DNA of 39,102 nucleotides from an uncultured Acidobacteriaceae bacterium (GTDB taxonomy: Bacteria > Acidobacteriota > Terriglobia > Terriglobales > Acidobacteriaceae), in contig CAIVDV010000049.1 in the NCBI GenBank assembly GCA_903904755.1, forward strand, positions 1 to 39,102. The letters run 5' to 3'. The notes under the pieces are model-generated. The model was not told the origin of the DNA and searched no databases. It saw only the letters and a program-made list of their open reading frames with translations. A program made the position numbers and the translations under genes. Positions 8,160-16,118 of this stretch are shown piece after piece (the first letter of the stretch is position 1; each line of letters starts with the position of its first letter).

Positions 8160-9431
8160 ATGAGCGTTCCTGACTCCTTTGCCCTGCCGCTGGCCCAGGT
8201 TGATCCTGAGGTTGCCGCCGCCCTTGCCCATGAAACCCTGCGTCAGCACGAGGGGCTGGAGATGATTGCCAGCGAGAACTTTGTGTCGGAAGCGGTGCTG
8301 GAGGCTGCCGGCAGCGTGTTTACAAACAAGTATGCGGAGGGGTATCCGGGGAAGCGCTATTACGGCGGCTGCGAGTTTACCGACGTGGTGGAGAACCTGG
8401 CGCGGGACCGGGCGAAGCAGTTGTTTGGGGCGCAGCACGCGAATGTGCAGCCGCACTCGGGATCGCAGGCGAATGCGGGCGCGTACATGTCGTTTTTGCA
8501 GACCGGGGATACGATTCTGGGGCTGGATTTGGCGCATGGCGGGCACCTGACGCATGGGCACAAGCTGAGCTTCAGCGGCAAGCTGTATCGGCCGACCTTC
8601 TATACGGTGCGCAAGGATACCGAGACGATCGATTACGACGAGCTGGAGTCGATTGCGGTGCGGGAGCAGCCGAAGGCGATTATTGGCGGGGCGAGCGCGT
8701 ACTCGCGGATATGGGACTTTGCCCGGATGCGGCAGATTGCCGACAAGGTGGGCGCGAAGCTGGTGATCGATATGGCGCACATTGCGGGGCTGGTGGCGGG
8801 TGGGGTGCATCCCTCGCCGGTGCCGCACGCGCAGATAGTGACCACGACGACGCACAAGACGCTGCGTGGGCCGCGGTCGGGGCTGATTTTGTGCGAGCAG
8901 GATTTGGCGGCGGCTGTGGACCGGGCGGTCTTCCCCGGGCAGCAGGGCGGGCCGCTTGTGCACATTATTGCGGCCAAGGCGGTGGCCTTCAAGGAAGCTC
9001 TGCAGCCGAGCTTTGCCGAGTATGCGGCGCAGGTGGTGGCCAATGCCAAGGCGCTGGCGGCGGAGCTGCAGGTGCTGGGCTACCGGATTATTTCGGGCGG
9101 CACGGACAACCACGTGATGCTGGTGGATGTGTTCTCGAAGGGGATGTATGGGTCGGAAGCGGAGCTGGCGCTGGGCAAGGCCGGGATTACGGTGAACAAG
9201 AACGCGATTCCGTACGATACGAATCCGCCGCTGAAGCCTTCGGGCATCCGTATTGGCACGCCGGCCCTGACCACGCGCGGCATGGGCGTGGACGAGATGA
9301 AGCTGATTGCCAAGTGGATTGGGCGGGCGCTGGAAGCGCGTACGGACGACGCTGCGCTGGAGAAGATTCGGCTGGAAGTGTCGGAGCTGGCGGAGAAGTT
9401 TCCGCTGTATGCGTGGAAGCGGCAGGGGTAA
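8160..9431 (+). CDS. glyA: Serine hydroxymethyltransferase
   Basis: A cytoplasmic PLP enzyme that converts serine and tetrahydrofolate to glycine and 5,10-methylene-THF, the main one-carbon source. The PLP lysine is K233 in [15 protein letters not shown]. Other signatures are [18 protein letters not shown], the PHSGSQAN loop and [13 protein letters not shown] near the C-terminus. At 423 residues it has normal length. No SD is seen; the ATG at 8160 matches the usual N-terminus of the family. A strong terminator follows 25 bp after the stop. Confidence 0.97.
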   Translation: MSVPDSFALPLAQVDPEVAAALAHETLRQHEGLEMIASENFVSEAVLEAAGSVFTNKYAEGYPGKRYYGGCEFTDVVENLARDRAKQLFGAQHANVQPHSGSQANAGAYMSFLQTGDTILGLDLAHGGHLTHGHKLSFSGKLYRPTFYTVRKDTETIDYDELESIAVREQPKAIIGGASAYSRIWDFARMRQIADKVGAKLVIDMAHIAGLVAGGVHPSPVPHAQIVTTTTHKTLRGPRSGLILCEQDLAAAVDRAVFPGQQGGPLVHIIAAKAVAFKEALQPSFAEYAAQVVANAKALAAELQVLGYRIISGGTDNHVMLVDVFSKGMYGSEAELALGKAGITVNKNAIPYDTNPPLKPSGIRIGTPALTTRGMGVDEMKLIAKWIGRALEARTDDAALEKIRLEVSELAEKFPLYAWKRQG

Positions 9432-9455
9432 GGCAGAGACGAGAGAAGGAAACGG

Positions 9456-9494
9456 GCGGCGCAACTCCGATTGGGGTTGCGCCGCATGGTTTTT
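9456..9494 (+). terminator. Rho-independent terminator of glyA
   Basis: A 13-bp stem (9456-9468 with 9473-9485, GCGGCGCAACTCC arm, one G-U pair) and a GATT loop, followed by a run of five T at 9490-9494. Confidence 0.85.
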
Positions 9495-9590
9495 GGGGCG
9501 GTGCGCTTCGAGGTCACCCCGCTTCGCTGGAATTCGCACCCTTGCAAAGAGCGTGGGCAGGATTGTGCGTGGTTGGGATGTCTCGCCGGA

Positions 9591-9634
9591 TTGCAGTAGT
9601 TTTCTATTGCAAATGCAGTAGAAAACTACTGCAA
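9591..9634. repeat. Perfect 16-bp palindrome with 12-nt loop (REP- or MITE-like)
   Basis: Arm TTGCAGTAGTTTTCTA (9591-9606) is exactly repeated in reverse complement at 9619-9634. The loop is 9607-9618. There is no T-tract, and it is AT-rich unlike its surroundings, so it is not an ordinary terminator. It sits exactly at the point where the coding similarity of the following small gene remnant is lost. Whether it is a dispersed element cannot be told from one copy. Confidence 0.75.
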
Positions 9635-9639
9635 TAAAC

Positions 9640-9813
9640 GGGACTGGAAGGGCGGGGAGCGTCTTCCCAGGGGAAATTGGCTTCTGCGACGGCTGGTTCT
9701 GGGATCGCGATGACATCGTGATCTACGACGACCCGGACCACGCGGGCTGGTACCTTGCCTACAACGTGCGGCTGGGGACGTATGTGCACGTGCAGTATCT
9801 GGGCGGGATGTAA
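9640..9813 (+). pseudogene. 3' remnant of a small conserved gene (YDDPDHxGWYLAYN type)
   Basis: In the frame ending at TAA 9811-9813, the sequence reads [17 protein letters not shown], then [20 protein letters not shown], then QYLGGM. It looks like the conserved C-terminus of small exported acidobacterial proteins of unknown function (recollection, not searched). The frame is open only back to about 9622, where the palindrome supplies a stop; there is no ATG, GTG or TTG start in it. The 5' half therefore seems lost or replaced. A good terminator follows, which suggests that the original transcription unit ended here. Function is unknown. Confidence 0.5.
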
Positions 9814-9839
9814 CCGCGCCCAGCATGAAAGAAAGGATG

Positions 9840-9870
9840 GGGGCGCTGCCTGCGGGCGGTGCCCCTTTTT
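9840..9870 (+). terminator. Rho-independent terminator behind the gene remnant
   Basis: An 11-bp stem with two G-U pairs (9840-9850 with 9855-9865), a TGCG loop and TTTTT at 9866-9870. Confidence 0.75.
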
Positions 9871-10014
9871 CTGTTTTGGGGTGCCGCTGTCGGGATGGCA
9901 GAGATGGGAGGATTCGCCAGCGAATGGGCGCGGCGTTTAGGATAGTGCCGCTGGGATTTTATGTGCGCTCAATCGGTTGAATAGAGCTGAAGCGCGCCCC
10001 GAGGAGGTTGCGGA

Positions 10015-11829
10015 ATGCGTGGATTTGGTTTTGCGGCAGCGGTGATGATTGTGGCGGGTGCGGTGGGTGCGGGAGCGCAGGCGCCGGTGGTGCTGACGGG
10101 GGCCGATGTGCGGCCAGCGACCTCGCTGAATGGGGATTGGCATGTGATTCCCGACCCGTACCAGACGGGGTTGCGGGACTTTCATGGGCACGAGCTGACG
10201 CGCGGGTGGTTTGCCAACGAGAAGGCGAAGCCGGGCGATACGGGGCCGATTGATTATGACTTTTCGAAGGCGGCGACAATCAAGGTTCCGGGCGACTGGA
10301 ATACGCAGAGGCCGGAGTTTTTCTGGTACGAAGGGCTGATGTGGTACGAGCGGGATTTTGAGTACACGGCGAAGGCGGGGGACCGTGTGTTTCTGCATGT
10401 GGGCGCGGCGAATTACCGGTCACTGTTCTGGGTGAACGGGAAGAAGGTTTGCGAGCACGAGGGCGGGTTTACGGCCTTCAACTGCGAGGTGACGGGAGCG
10501 CTGAAGGCGGGTGGGAACTTTGTGGTGGCGGCGGTGGACAATACGCGGCATGAGGATGCGGTGCCGACGACGCAGACCGACTGGTGGAACTATGGCGGGC
10601 TGACGCGGGCGGTGTCTCTGATTGAGGTGCCGGAGCGGTTTATTGACCAGTACGATGTGCATTTGAGCAGGACCGAGCCGGGGGTGATTGAGGGGTGGGT
10701 GCATGTGGCGGGTGGGAAGGCTGGCGACAAGGTTGAGGTTGCCATTGCTGAATTGCACGCAATCGGCGAGGGAGTGCTGGACGAACAGGGGCGCGCGAAG
10801 TTCCTGACGGTGAGCAGCAACCTTGAGCGTTGGTCGCCGGAGCATCCGAAGCTGTACAGGGTGGCGATTCAGGCGGGTGCGGATACGGTGACCGACCAGA
10901 TCGGCTTCCGCACGATTGAGGTGAAGGGGTCGGAGATATTGCTGAATGGAAAGCCGGTGTTTCTGCGTGGGGTATCCGTCCATGCGGAGGCGCCGTACCG
11001 GACGGGGCGCGCGAACAGTGACAAGGACGCGGAGACGCTGCTGGGGTGGGCGAAGGAGCTGGGGTGCAACTTTGTGCGGCTGGCGCACTATCCGCATGAC
11101 GAGACGATGCTGCGTGCGGCGGACCGAATGGGGCTGATGGTGTGGAGTGAGAATCCGGTGTACTGGGCGGTGCAGTTTGACAAGCCCGAGGTGTATGCCA
11201 AGGCAGAGCGGCAACTGCAGGAGGAGATTGGGACGAGCCGGAACCATGCGGCGATTGTGCTGTGGTCGATGGCGAACGAGACACCCATCAACGATGCGCG
11301 GACGAAGTTCATTACCGGGCTGGCGACGAGGGCGAGGGAGCTGGACCCGACGCGGCTGATTACGGCGGCGCTGCTGGTGCGGGCGGAAGGGACGACGAAG
11401 ATTGTGGATGATCCGCTGGGCGCGGCGCTGGATGTGATTGGGACGAACGAGTACATCGGGTGGTATGAGCAGCATCCGGAGACGGCGGACAAGACGGACT
11501 GGCGGATTGCCTATGACAAGCCGCTGATTATGAGCGAGTTTGGCGCGGATGCGAAGGCGGGGCTGCATGGGGGCGACAACGACCGCTGGACTGAGGAGTA
11601 CCAGGCGAATGTGTACCGGCACCAGTTGGGGATGCTGAACCGGATTGGGCAACTGCGGGGGATGAGCCCGTGGATACTGATGGACTTCCGGTCGCCGCGG
11701 CGGCCGCTGGCGGGTGTGCAGGACGAGTTCAACCGGAAGGGCCTCATCAGCGACCAGGGGGAGAAGAAGAAGGCCTTCGGGGTTCTGCAGGAGGCTTACA
11801 CAAAAGGTACCGTGGGCAAAGCGGAGTAG
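10015..11829 (+). CDS. Secreted glycoside hydrolase family 2, beta-glucuronidase-like
   Basis: A 604-residue enzyme with a signal peptide (AAAVMIVAGAVGAGAQA, cleavage near residue 22). Domain order is a jelly-roll sugar-binding domain (about 30-200, SLNGDWHV and YRSLFWVNGKKV), an immunoglobulin-like domain (about 200-300), and the catalytic TIM barrel (about 305-600). The acid/base is E422 in WSMANETP and the nucleophile E508 in IMSEFGADAKAGLHG; the GLHG and WILMDFRSPRR surroundings favour beta-glucuronidase over beta-galactosidase. It probably acts in the periplasm or outside the cell on plant or microbial glucuronides. GAGGAGG lies just ahead of the ATG at 10015. Confidence 0.9.
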   Translation: MRGFGFAAAVMIVAGAVGAGAQAPVVLTGADVRPATSLNGDWHVIPDPYQTGLRDFHGHELTRGWFANEKAKPGDTGPIDYDFSKAATIKVPGDWNTQRPEFFWYEGLMWYERDFEYTAKAGDRVFLHVGAANYRSLFWVNGKKVCEHEGGFTAFNCEVTGALKAGGNFVVAAVDNTRHEDAVPTTQTDWWNYGGLTRAVSLIEVPERFIDQYDVHLSRTEPGVIEGWVHVAGGKAGDKVEVAIAELHAIGEGVLDEQGRAKFLTVSSNLERWSPEHPKLYRVAIQAGADTVTDQIGFRTIEVKGSEILLNGKPVFLRGVSVHAEAPYRTGRANSDKDAETLLGWAKELGCNFVRLAHYPHDETMLRAADRMGLMVWSENPVYWAVQFDKPEVYAKAERQLQEEIGTSRNHAAIVLWSMANETPINDARTKFITGLATRARELDPTRLITAALLVRAEGTTKIVDDPLGAALDVIGTNEYIGWYEQHPETADKTDWRIAYDKPLIMSEFGADAKAGLHGGDNDRWTEEYQANVYRHQLGMLNRIGQLRGMSPWILMDFRSPRRPLAGVQDEFNRKGLISDQGEKKKAFGVLQEAYTKGTVGKAE

Positions 11830-11850
11830 TGCGGCGCGGGGAAATGTGGT

Positions 11851-11935
11851 TACACTTGGCAGAGCCTGAAGGGGGAGAGGCGCAACGCGCCGGTGCGTCC
11901 TGAAACAGGCGAGCCCGGCTGGAGGAAGCCAAGCG
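11851..11935 (+). promoter_or_regulatory. Structured 5' leader of the psiE-like gene: three hairpins, SD in the last loop
   Basis: A TACACT box (11851-11856) would start a leader of about 72 nt. It holds three consecutive small hairpins: GGCGC-AAC-GCGCC (11879-11891), CCTG-AAA-CAGG (11899-11909) and GGCT-GGAGGA-AGCC (11917-11930). The Shine-Dalgarno GGAGGA forms the loop of the third, 9 nt before the ATG at 11936. It matches no riboswitch class that I can recall with confidence. It may control translation of the downstream gene. Confidence 0.4.
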
Positions 11936-12478
11936 ATGACCGAACACAGCCATGGACACGAGGCAGCGGCGGGGACCGCGCTGGAGATTTTTGAGACGCG
12001 GATACGGGCGCGGTACTGCGACTGGCTTTCGCTGGCCGAGGTGGTGATTTACATCCTGCTGGGCACGCTGCTGGCGTGCGCGGCGGTGCTGGGGATTGCG
12101 GGCTCGTGGCCGCTGCTGGTGAGCGCGGTGCACAACTGGACCGGGACTGAGGCGGTTTTTGAGCTGATTGACCGGCTGCTGCTGGTGCTGATGCTGCTGG
12201 AGATCTTGCATACGCTGCGGATTTCCATACGGAGCCACAAATTGGTGGTGGAGCCGTTCCTGATTGTGGGGCTGATTGCGAGCCTGCGGCGGATTTTGGT
12301 GCTGGGCATGCAGGCTGAGGCGATGACGAGCAAGGAAGCGTGGGCCAGTGGCGGACAGTCGATATTTGATGCGGCGATGCGCGAGTTCCTGGTGCTGGGA
12401 CTGCTGATTGCGGTGATGGTGGGGGCGATCTTCTTCCTGCGGAAGTCGATGGGTGGCAAGGAAGAGGGGGCTGAGTAG
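11936..12478 (+). CDS. PsiE-family (phosphate-starvation-inducible) membrane protein
   Basis: A 180-residue inner-membrane protein with four hydrophobic segments, at about residues 33-55, 75-97 (LIDRLLLVLMLLEILHTL), 102-122 and 148-170. The conserved block HTLRISIRSHKLVVEPFLIV followed by GLIASLRRIL is the signature of the PsiE family. In E. coli PsiE is induced by phosphate starvation, but its biochemical role is unknown, so none is claimed. An excellent GGAGGAAG precedes the ATG. It stands alone on the plus strand between the GH2 gene and the mntA/hepT pair. Confidence 0.8.
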   Translation: MTEHSHGHEAAAGTALEIFETRIRARYCDWLSLAEVVIYILLGTLLACAAVLGIAGSWPLLVSAVHNWTGTEAVFELIDRLLLVLMLLEILHTLRISIRSHKLVVEPFLIVGLIASLRRILVLGMQAEAMTSKEAWASGGQSIFDAAMREFLVLGLLIAVMVGAIFFLRKSMGGKEEGAE

Positions 12479-12547
12479 GCGCCGCTGAGCTGTGAGCGCG
12501 GTGCGAATTTGGGGTTGGTGCGGGCGAAATCGGATTACGGTAGGTGC

Positions 12548-12838
12548 ATGAGGCCCTCAGAGATATTGCCGTTGCACAGGGAGCGGATCCGCCAGTTGGT
12601 GCTGGAAGCGGGGATGGCGAATCCGCGCGTGTTTGGGTCGGTGGTGCGGGGCGAGGATACTGAGGGGAGCGATCTGGATTTGCTGGTGGATCCGGGACCG
12701 CAGACGAGTTTGCTGGATATGGTGCGGGTGCAGGATGAGCTGGAAAAGGCGACCGGGGTGAAGGTGGATTTGCGGACGCCGGGGGATTTGCATCCGAGAT
12801 TCCGGGAAGAGAGGCTGGCTGAGGCGGCGGTGCTATGA
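12548..12838 (+). CDS. mntA: MntA-type minimal nucleotidyltransferase (antitoxin)
   Basis: A 96-residue DNA-polymerase-beta-like nucleotidyltransferase. The active-site motif G30-S31 then S41-D42-L43-D44 is intact, and the third acidic residue is D74 in VKVDLRT. In studied HEPN/MNT systems the MNT partner AMPylates a tyrosine of the HEPN RNase and so neutralises it. The 12548 ATG was chosen because it gives the family length; the SD is weak (TAGGTG). The last four bases (ATGA) overlap the start of hepT, indicating translational coupling. The complete motif set suggests an active antitoxin. Confidence 0.9.
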   Translation: MRPSEILPLHRERIRQLVLEAGMANPRVFGSVVRGEDTEGSDLDLLVDPGPQTSLLDMVRVQDELEKATGVKVDLRTPGDLHPRFREERLAEAAVL

Positions 12839-13212
12839 ACCGGCATGAGAATCGGGCGAAGGAGTACCTGCTGCACATGCTGGAGGCTCTGGGCCGGGTT
12901 GGGCTGTACACGGCGGGATTGAGCTTTGAGCAGTTTCTTGCGAGCCAACTGATTCAGGATGCGGTGGTGCGGAATATCGCCGTGGTGGGCGAGGCGGCGA
13001 AGCAGTTGATGGATGCCGCGCCGGAGTTTTCGCAGGCCCATCCCGAGATTCCGTTCGCGCAGGTATATGGGATGCGAAACCGGGTGATTCACGGGTACTC
13101 CACGGTTGACCCGATTACGGATTGGGACAGTGTGCAGGTGGACGCGCCGGAGCTGCGGCGGTTGATTGTGGCGGTGGTGGACGGATTGCCGGATGAGCTG
13201 CGCCGGGCCTGA
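12835..13212 (+). CDS. hepT: HepT-like HEPN RNase toxin
   Basis: A 125-residue all-helical HEPN (DUF86-type) protein. The RNase and AMPylation motif RX4HXY is complete as R81-N-R-V-I-H86-G-Y88. Family members cut RNA or tRNA and are silenced by oligo-AMPylation of the motif tyrosine by MntA. It overlaps mntA by ATGA, the usual antitoxin-toxin order for this system. Its stop lies only 27 bp before the rnpB gene, so the rnpB promoter must lie in or directly behind its 3' end. Confidence 0.9.
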   Translation: MNRHENRAKEYLLHMLEALGRVGLYTAGLSFEQFLASQLIQDAVVRNIAVVGEAAKQLMDAAPEFSQAHPEIPFAQVYGMRNRVIHGYSTVDPITDWDSVQVDAPELRRLIVAVVDGLPDELRRA

Positions 13213-13227
13213 GGTTTGAAATCCGGG

Positions 13228-13233
13228 TAGAAT
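13228..13233 (+). promoter_or_regulatory. -10 box of rnpB
   Basis: TAGAAT lies 6 bp before the first base of the P1 stem (13240), as expected for a transcript that starts at the mature RNA end. No clear -35 box is seen 16-18 bp upstream, which is GC-rich end-of-hepT sequence. Confidence 0.5.
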
Positions 13234-13239
13234 AGAGGG

Positions 13240-13736
13240 AGCAAGGGAGCTGGGCGGTCGCTGCCGGTGGCTGGGGGTTGAGAGACCTTTGGACTGCCGG
13301 GGGAGGAAAGTCCGAACTCCGCAGGGTAGTGTGCCGGATAACGTCCGGGATTTGGGCTTGAAGGCTCAAAGACGGCCAGTGCCACAGAAAAGATACCGCC
13401 TCGGCTACTCTTCGACGCCCCTTTCCGGGACCTCGGAGACGACCCGCAGGGAGCTTGCTCTCTGCGTGCTGGGGTAAGGGTGAAAAGGTGCGGTAAGAGC
13501 GCACCGCCCGGGCTGTAAAGTTCGGGGCATGGTAAACCCCACACGGAGCAAGACCAAATAGGGAGGGATGCGCAGGCCGCAAGAGCCAGGCCGCGCAGCG
13601 TATCGGCCCGGTACGCGACAGGCGGCTTGAGCACGTGCCGAAACCTCCGGGTAGGTTGCTGATGAGCGTCCGTGGCAACACGGCGCCTAGAGGAATGACC
13701 GCACACGACAGAATTCGGCTTACAGGCTCACTTGCT
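13240..13736 (+). ncRNA. rnpB: RNase P RNA, bacterial type A
   Basis: The catalytic RNA that matures tRNA 5' ends. Conserved blocks are in the right order: GAGGAAAGTCCGAACTCC near 13303, AGATACCGCC near 13390, GGTAAGGGTGAAAAGGTGCG near 13474 with the following GGTAAGAGCGCACCG, and ACAGAATTCGGCTTACAGG near 13708. The P1 helix is formed by 13240-13250 with 13726-13736 (one internal mismatch). A length of about 497 nt is somewhat above the usual 350-400 nt, implying extended peripheral helices. It is convergent with the chemotaxis receptor gene. Confidence 0.96.
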
Positions 13737-13744
13737 TATGTGAC

Positions 13745-13772
13745 GGCCCCGGGGGTGAAAGCTCACGGGGCC
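13745..13772 (+). terminator. Hairpin behind rnpB, possible terminator
   Basis: GGCCCC (13745-13750) pairs with GGGGCC (13767-13772), with an inner GTGA/TCAC stem and a 4-nt G bulge. Only a short TTT follows at 13781, so termination is uncertain. It lies between the convergent rnpB and chemotaxis receptor genes. Confidence 0.35.
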
Positions 13773-13792
13773 GGCCTGCGTTTGGGGGGTTG

Positions 13793-15439
13793 TCAGGAGG
13801 CGCGGAGGGATTTGCGCTGGTCGGGGAGCCGGAAGGCATCGACGACGTGTTGCAGGTTGGAGGCGAGTTGGGCGAGTTCGGCGCAGGCGGCTGCGGTCTG
13901 GTCCACCTGCTCGGTGGTGAGGTCGACTTCCGATGCGATGGAGTGCATGTTCTGTGTGAGGCCGCCGGTGGCGGCGGACTGCTGGGTGGTTGCGGTGGCG
14001 ATCATCTGGATACCGTGCTGAGCGGCGCCGATGCGCTGGAGCATCTGGTCGAGTGCGCCGGAGACCTGGGAGAAGCGAGCGACGCCTTCGTTGACGACGG
14101 TTTCGCCCTGGTGCATGGCCTGGACGGCGCGGTCGGCACCCTGCTGGACAACGGTGATCTTGCCGTCAATTTCTTTGGTGAAGCGTGCGGTACGTTCGGC
14201 CAGGGCGCGGACTTCCTGGGCGACGACGGCAAATCCCTTGCCGTGGACGCCGGCGCGAGCTGCTTCAATGCTGGCGTTGAGGGCGAGGAGGTTGGTTTGC
14301 CCGGCAATGTCTTCAATGATGCGGACGACCTCGCCGATGCTTTCGGTTTCCTTGCCCAGAGTGGTGATGGCCTGGGAGGAGCTCATGACGGTTTCGCGGA
14401 TTCGGGTCATGGCGATGTGAGCCTGTTCGACCACCTTTTGGCCGGTTTCCGCGCTTTGCACGGCGGTGTTGGCATCCTGGCTGGCGCGCTCGGCGTGTTC
14501 GGCGACTTCCTGGACGGTGGCATTCATTTCGGCCAGGGCGGAGGCGAACTGGCTGACATTGCGCTGTTCTTCGTGGGTGGTGGCGGAGATTTGATGGGCG
14601 TTGGCTTCGATTTGGACGCCGGCGCTGGCGACCTGGGCCGAGGAGGCGGCGACATCGCGGAGAGCCTTGGCCATGGCGTGTTTCATGGCGTTGATGGAGT
14701 GGATGGCTGTGGCGAGTTCGTCGGCGCTGGCGGGATTGCCGTCGGCGATGGAGAGGTCTTTTTGTGCCATGGCTTCGACGAGGGCGACGGAGATGTTGAC
14801 GTTGCGCTGGACGGAGCGGGAAAGCGCCCAGGCGACGGCGGTGAGAAGGAGAAGGGCTACAGCGATGGAGATGGCTTCTGCCAGGAGGATGTTGTTCTGG
14901 AGGGTGGTGTCATCGGCTTTGAGGGCCTCGACCCTGGCAAGAGCCTTGGCTTTCATGGCCTGGGTGTCGCCAATCATGCGGGCGAGGAGGCGATCGTCCT
15001 GGCCGGTATCGAAGAGAGCCTTTGCGGCGTCAAAGCCCTCCTGCTTGCGGGCCTGGTTGAGCTTGTTGACGTAGGTGCGCCGCTCCATGACGGCGGAGCG
15101 CCAGTCTGCGAACTGGGCAGCGAGGTCGGGGTCGAACTGGGTTTCTTCGGAGACGCGGGCTATGACGATGTCGGCATCGGCTCTGAGGGCGGGAATTCCG
15201 GCGGCGGCAGACTCGTCGCCGGAGATGAGGTAGGCGCGCTGGGCAACGGTGACGGCACGTGCGTAGGAGGTGAGGTATTCCAGGTCGTTGACCATGGCGT
15301 AGGTCTGCTCGATGGCGGCGGTGACTTTGCTGGCGCGGATTTGGGCGATGCGCCCGATGGCGACACAGCCCAGCATGAGGAGGCCTGCTGCGGCAAATCC
15401 GAAACCAAGCTTGCGGCCGATGGTCAATTTCATAAACAT
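13793..15439 (-). CDS. Methyl-accepting chemotaxis protein
   Basis: A 548-residue membrane receptor. TM1 is about residues 10-30 and TM2 about 188-210. The periplasmic region between them is all-helical and resembles CHASE3 or four-helix-bundle sensors ([19 protein letters not shown]). A HAMP-like linker (about 210-265) follows. The signalling coiled coil has its hairpin tip at about 375-400 ([20 protein letters not shown], then [17 protein letters not shown]), which binds CheA/CheW. The C-terminus lacks a recognisable CheR/CheB tether pentapeptide. AGGAGA precedes the first ATG. No che genes are nearby, so this is a stand-alone receptor whose ligand is unknown. Confidence 0.94.
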   Translation of the reverse strand: MFMKLTIGRKLGFGFAAAGLLMLGCVAIGRIAQIRASKVTAAIEQTYAMVNDLEYLTSYARAVTVAQRAYLISGDESAAAGIPALRADADIVIARVSEETQFDPDLAAQFADWRSAVMERRTYVNKLNQARKQEGFDAAKALFDTGQDDRLLARMIGDTQAMKAKALARVEALKADDTTLQNNILLAEAISIAVALLLLTAVAWALSRSVQRNVNISVALVEAMAQKDLSIADGNPASADELATAIHSINAMKHAMAKALRDVAASSAQVASAGVQIEANAHQISATTHEEQRNVSQFASALAEMNATVQEVAEHAERASQDANTAVQSAETGQKVVEQAHIAMTRIRETVMSSSQAITTLGKETESIGEVVRIIEDIAGQTNLLALNASIEAARAGVHGKGFAVVAQEVRALAERTARFTKEIDGKITVVQQGADRAVQAMHQGETVVNEGVARFSQVSGALDQMLQRIGAAQHGIQMIATATTQQSAATGGLTQNMHSIASEVDLTTEQVDQTAAACAELAQLASNLQHVVDAFRLPDQRKSLRAS

Positions 15440-15580
15440 GTTGTCTCCTGAAGGAAACTATCGGCAGTTTTTGCGGTTGCCTTCAGTTTCGGCGGAGGCG
15501 GGATTTGGCAAGGGTTGATTCAGCTGGGAAGATGGGAAGCGCGGTCTGATTTGGGTGGGACGGTACAGGGCGCGAGCGGC

Positions 15581-15586
15581 TAAGAT
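15581..15586 (+). promoter_or_regulatory. Possible -10 box of dut (leaderless start)
   Basis: TAAGAT stands 7 nt before the ATG at 15594, and no Shine-Dalgarno sequence is visible. If this is the -10 box, the mRNA begins at the start codon. A -35 box is not obvious. Confidence 0.3.
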
Positions 15587-15593
15587 GTTGGAC

Positions 15594-16028
15594 ATGCTGC
15601 TTGTGAAACTGCTCGAAGAGGGAGCCCGGTTGCCGGAGGTTGCGCATCCGGGAGAGGACCTGGGCTATGACGTTTTTGCGCTTGAAGGCGCGGAGCTGAA
15701 GCCGGGTGTGCCGGTGCGTTTGCGCACAGGGATTGCGGTGGAGGCGCGGCATCCGATTACGGGGCACGGCCTGGGGTTGCTGGTGCGGGACCGGTCGTCC
15801 ATGGCGTCGAAGGGCGTGGCGGTGACGGGCGGAGTGATTGATGCCGGGTACCGGGGCGAGGTGCTGATTCTGCTGACCAACCTGGGGCTGGAGGCAATCG
15901 CGATCCATGCCGGGGACAAGATTGCGCAGATGATTCCGGTGCCGGTGCTGACGGGGCAGGTGCAGCCGGTGGAGCAACTGGGCGAGAGCGGCCGGGCCGA
16001 GAAGGGCTTTGGCAGCTCGGGGCGGTAG
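15594..16028 (+). CDS. dut: Deoxyuridine 5'-triphosphate nucleotidohydrolase (dUTPase)
   Basis: Hydrolyses dUTP to dUMP and pyrophosphate, keeping uracil out of DNA and feeding dTMP synthesis. All five trimeric dUTPase motifs are present: PGEDLGYDVFALE (I), DRSSMASKGV (II, a slight variant of RSSLAxKG), GVIDAGYRGEVLILLTNLG (III), AGDKIAQMI (IV) and GFGSSGR (V, C-terminal lid). At 144 residues it is the normal length. The 15594 start gives the usual family N-terminus and fits the TAAGAT spacing; an in-frame ATG at 15585 is the alternative. Confidence 0.94.
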   Translation: MLLVKLLEEGARLPEVAHPGEDLGYDVFALEGAELKPGVPVRLRTGIAVEARHPITGHGLGLLVRDRSSMASKGVAVTGGVIDAGYRGEVLILLTNLGLEAIAIHAGDKIAQMIPVPVLTGQVQPVEQLGESGRAEKGFGSSGR

Positions 16029-16079
16029 GCGAGCGCGCGGGACGAGGGAATTCGATGGCGTCCGAATGCGGCTGGCGGG

Positions 16080-16085
16080 TATAGT
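16080..16085 (+). promoter_or_regulatory. -10 box ahead of the RsbU-like pseudogene
   Basis: TATAGT, about 34 bp upstream of the probable TTG start at 16119. A GAGG (16110-16113) at suitable distance before the TTG supports the start. Confidence 0.35.
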
Positions 16086-16118
16086 TCGTGGAAGGTTTGC
16101 GAGTTCGCCGAGGTTCGA

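Noticed and set aside
8154-9716. A 520-codon minus-strand frame opposite glyA
   Set aside because: Antisense shadow of glyA; composition is unlike a protein.
11864-11935. Leader ahead of the psiE-like gene as a glycine, Mn (yybP-ykoY) or cobalamin riboswitch
   Set aside because: The conserved cores of these classes are not present; only the hairpins themselves are supported.
13790-15451. A 553-codon plus-strand frame opposite the chemotaxis receptor
   Set aside because: Gly/Asp/Val-rich shadow; the minus-strand MCP has complete family motifs and a good SD.
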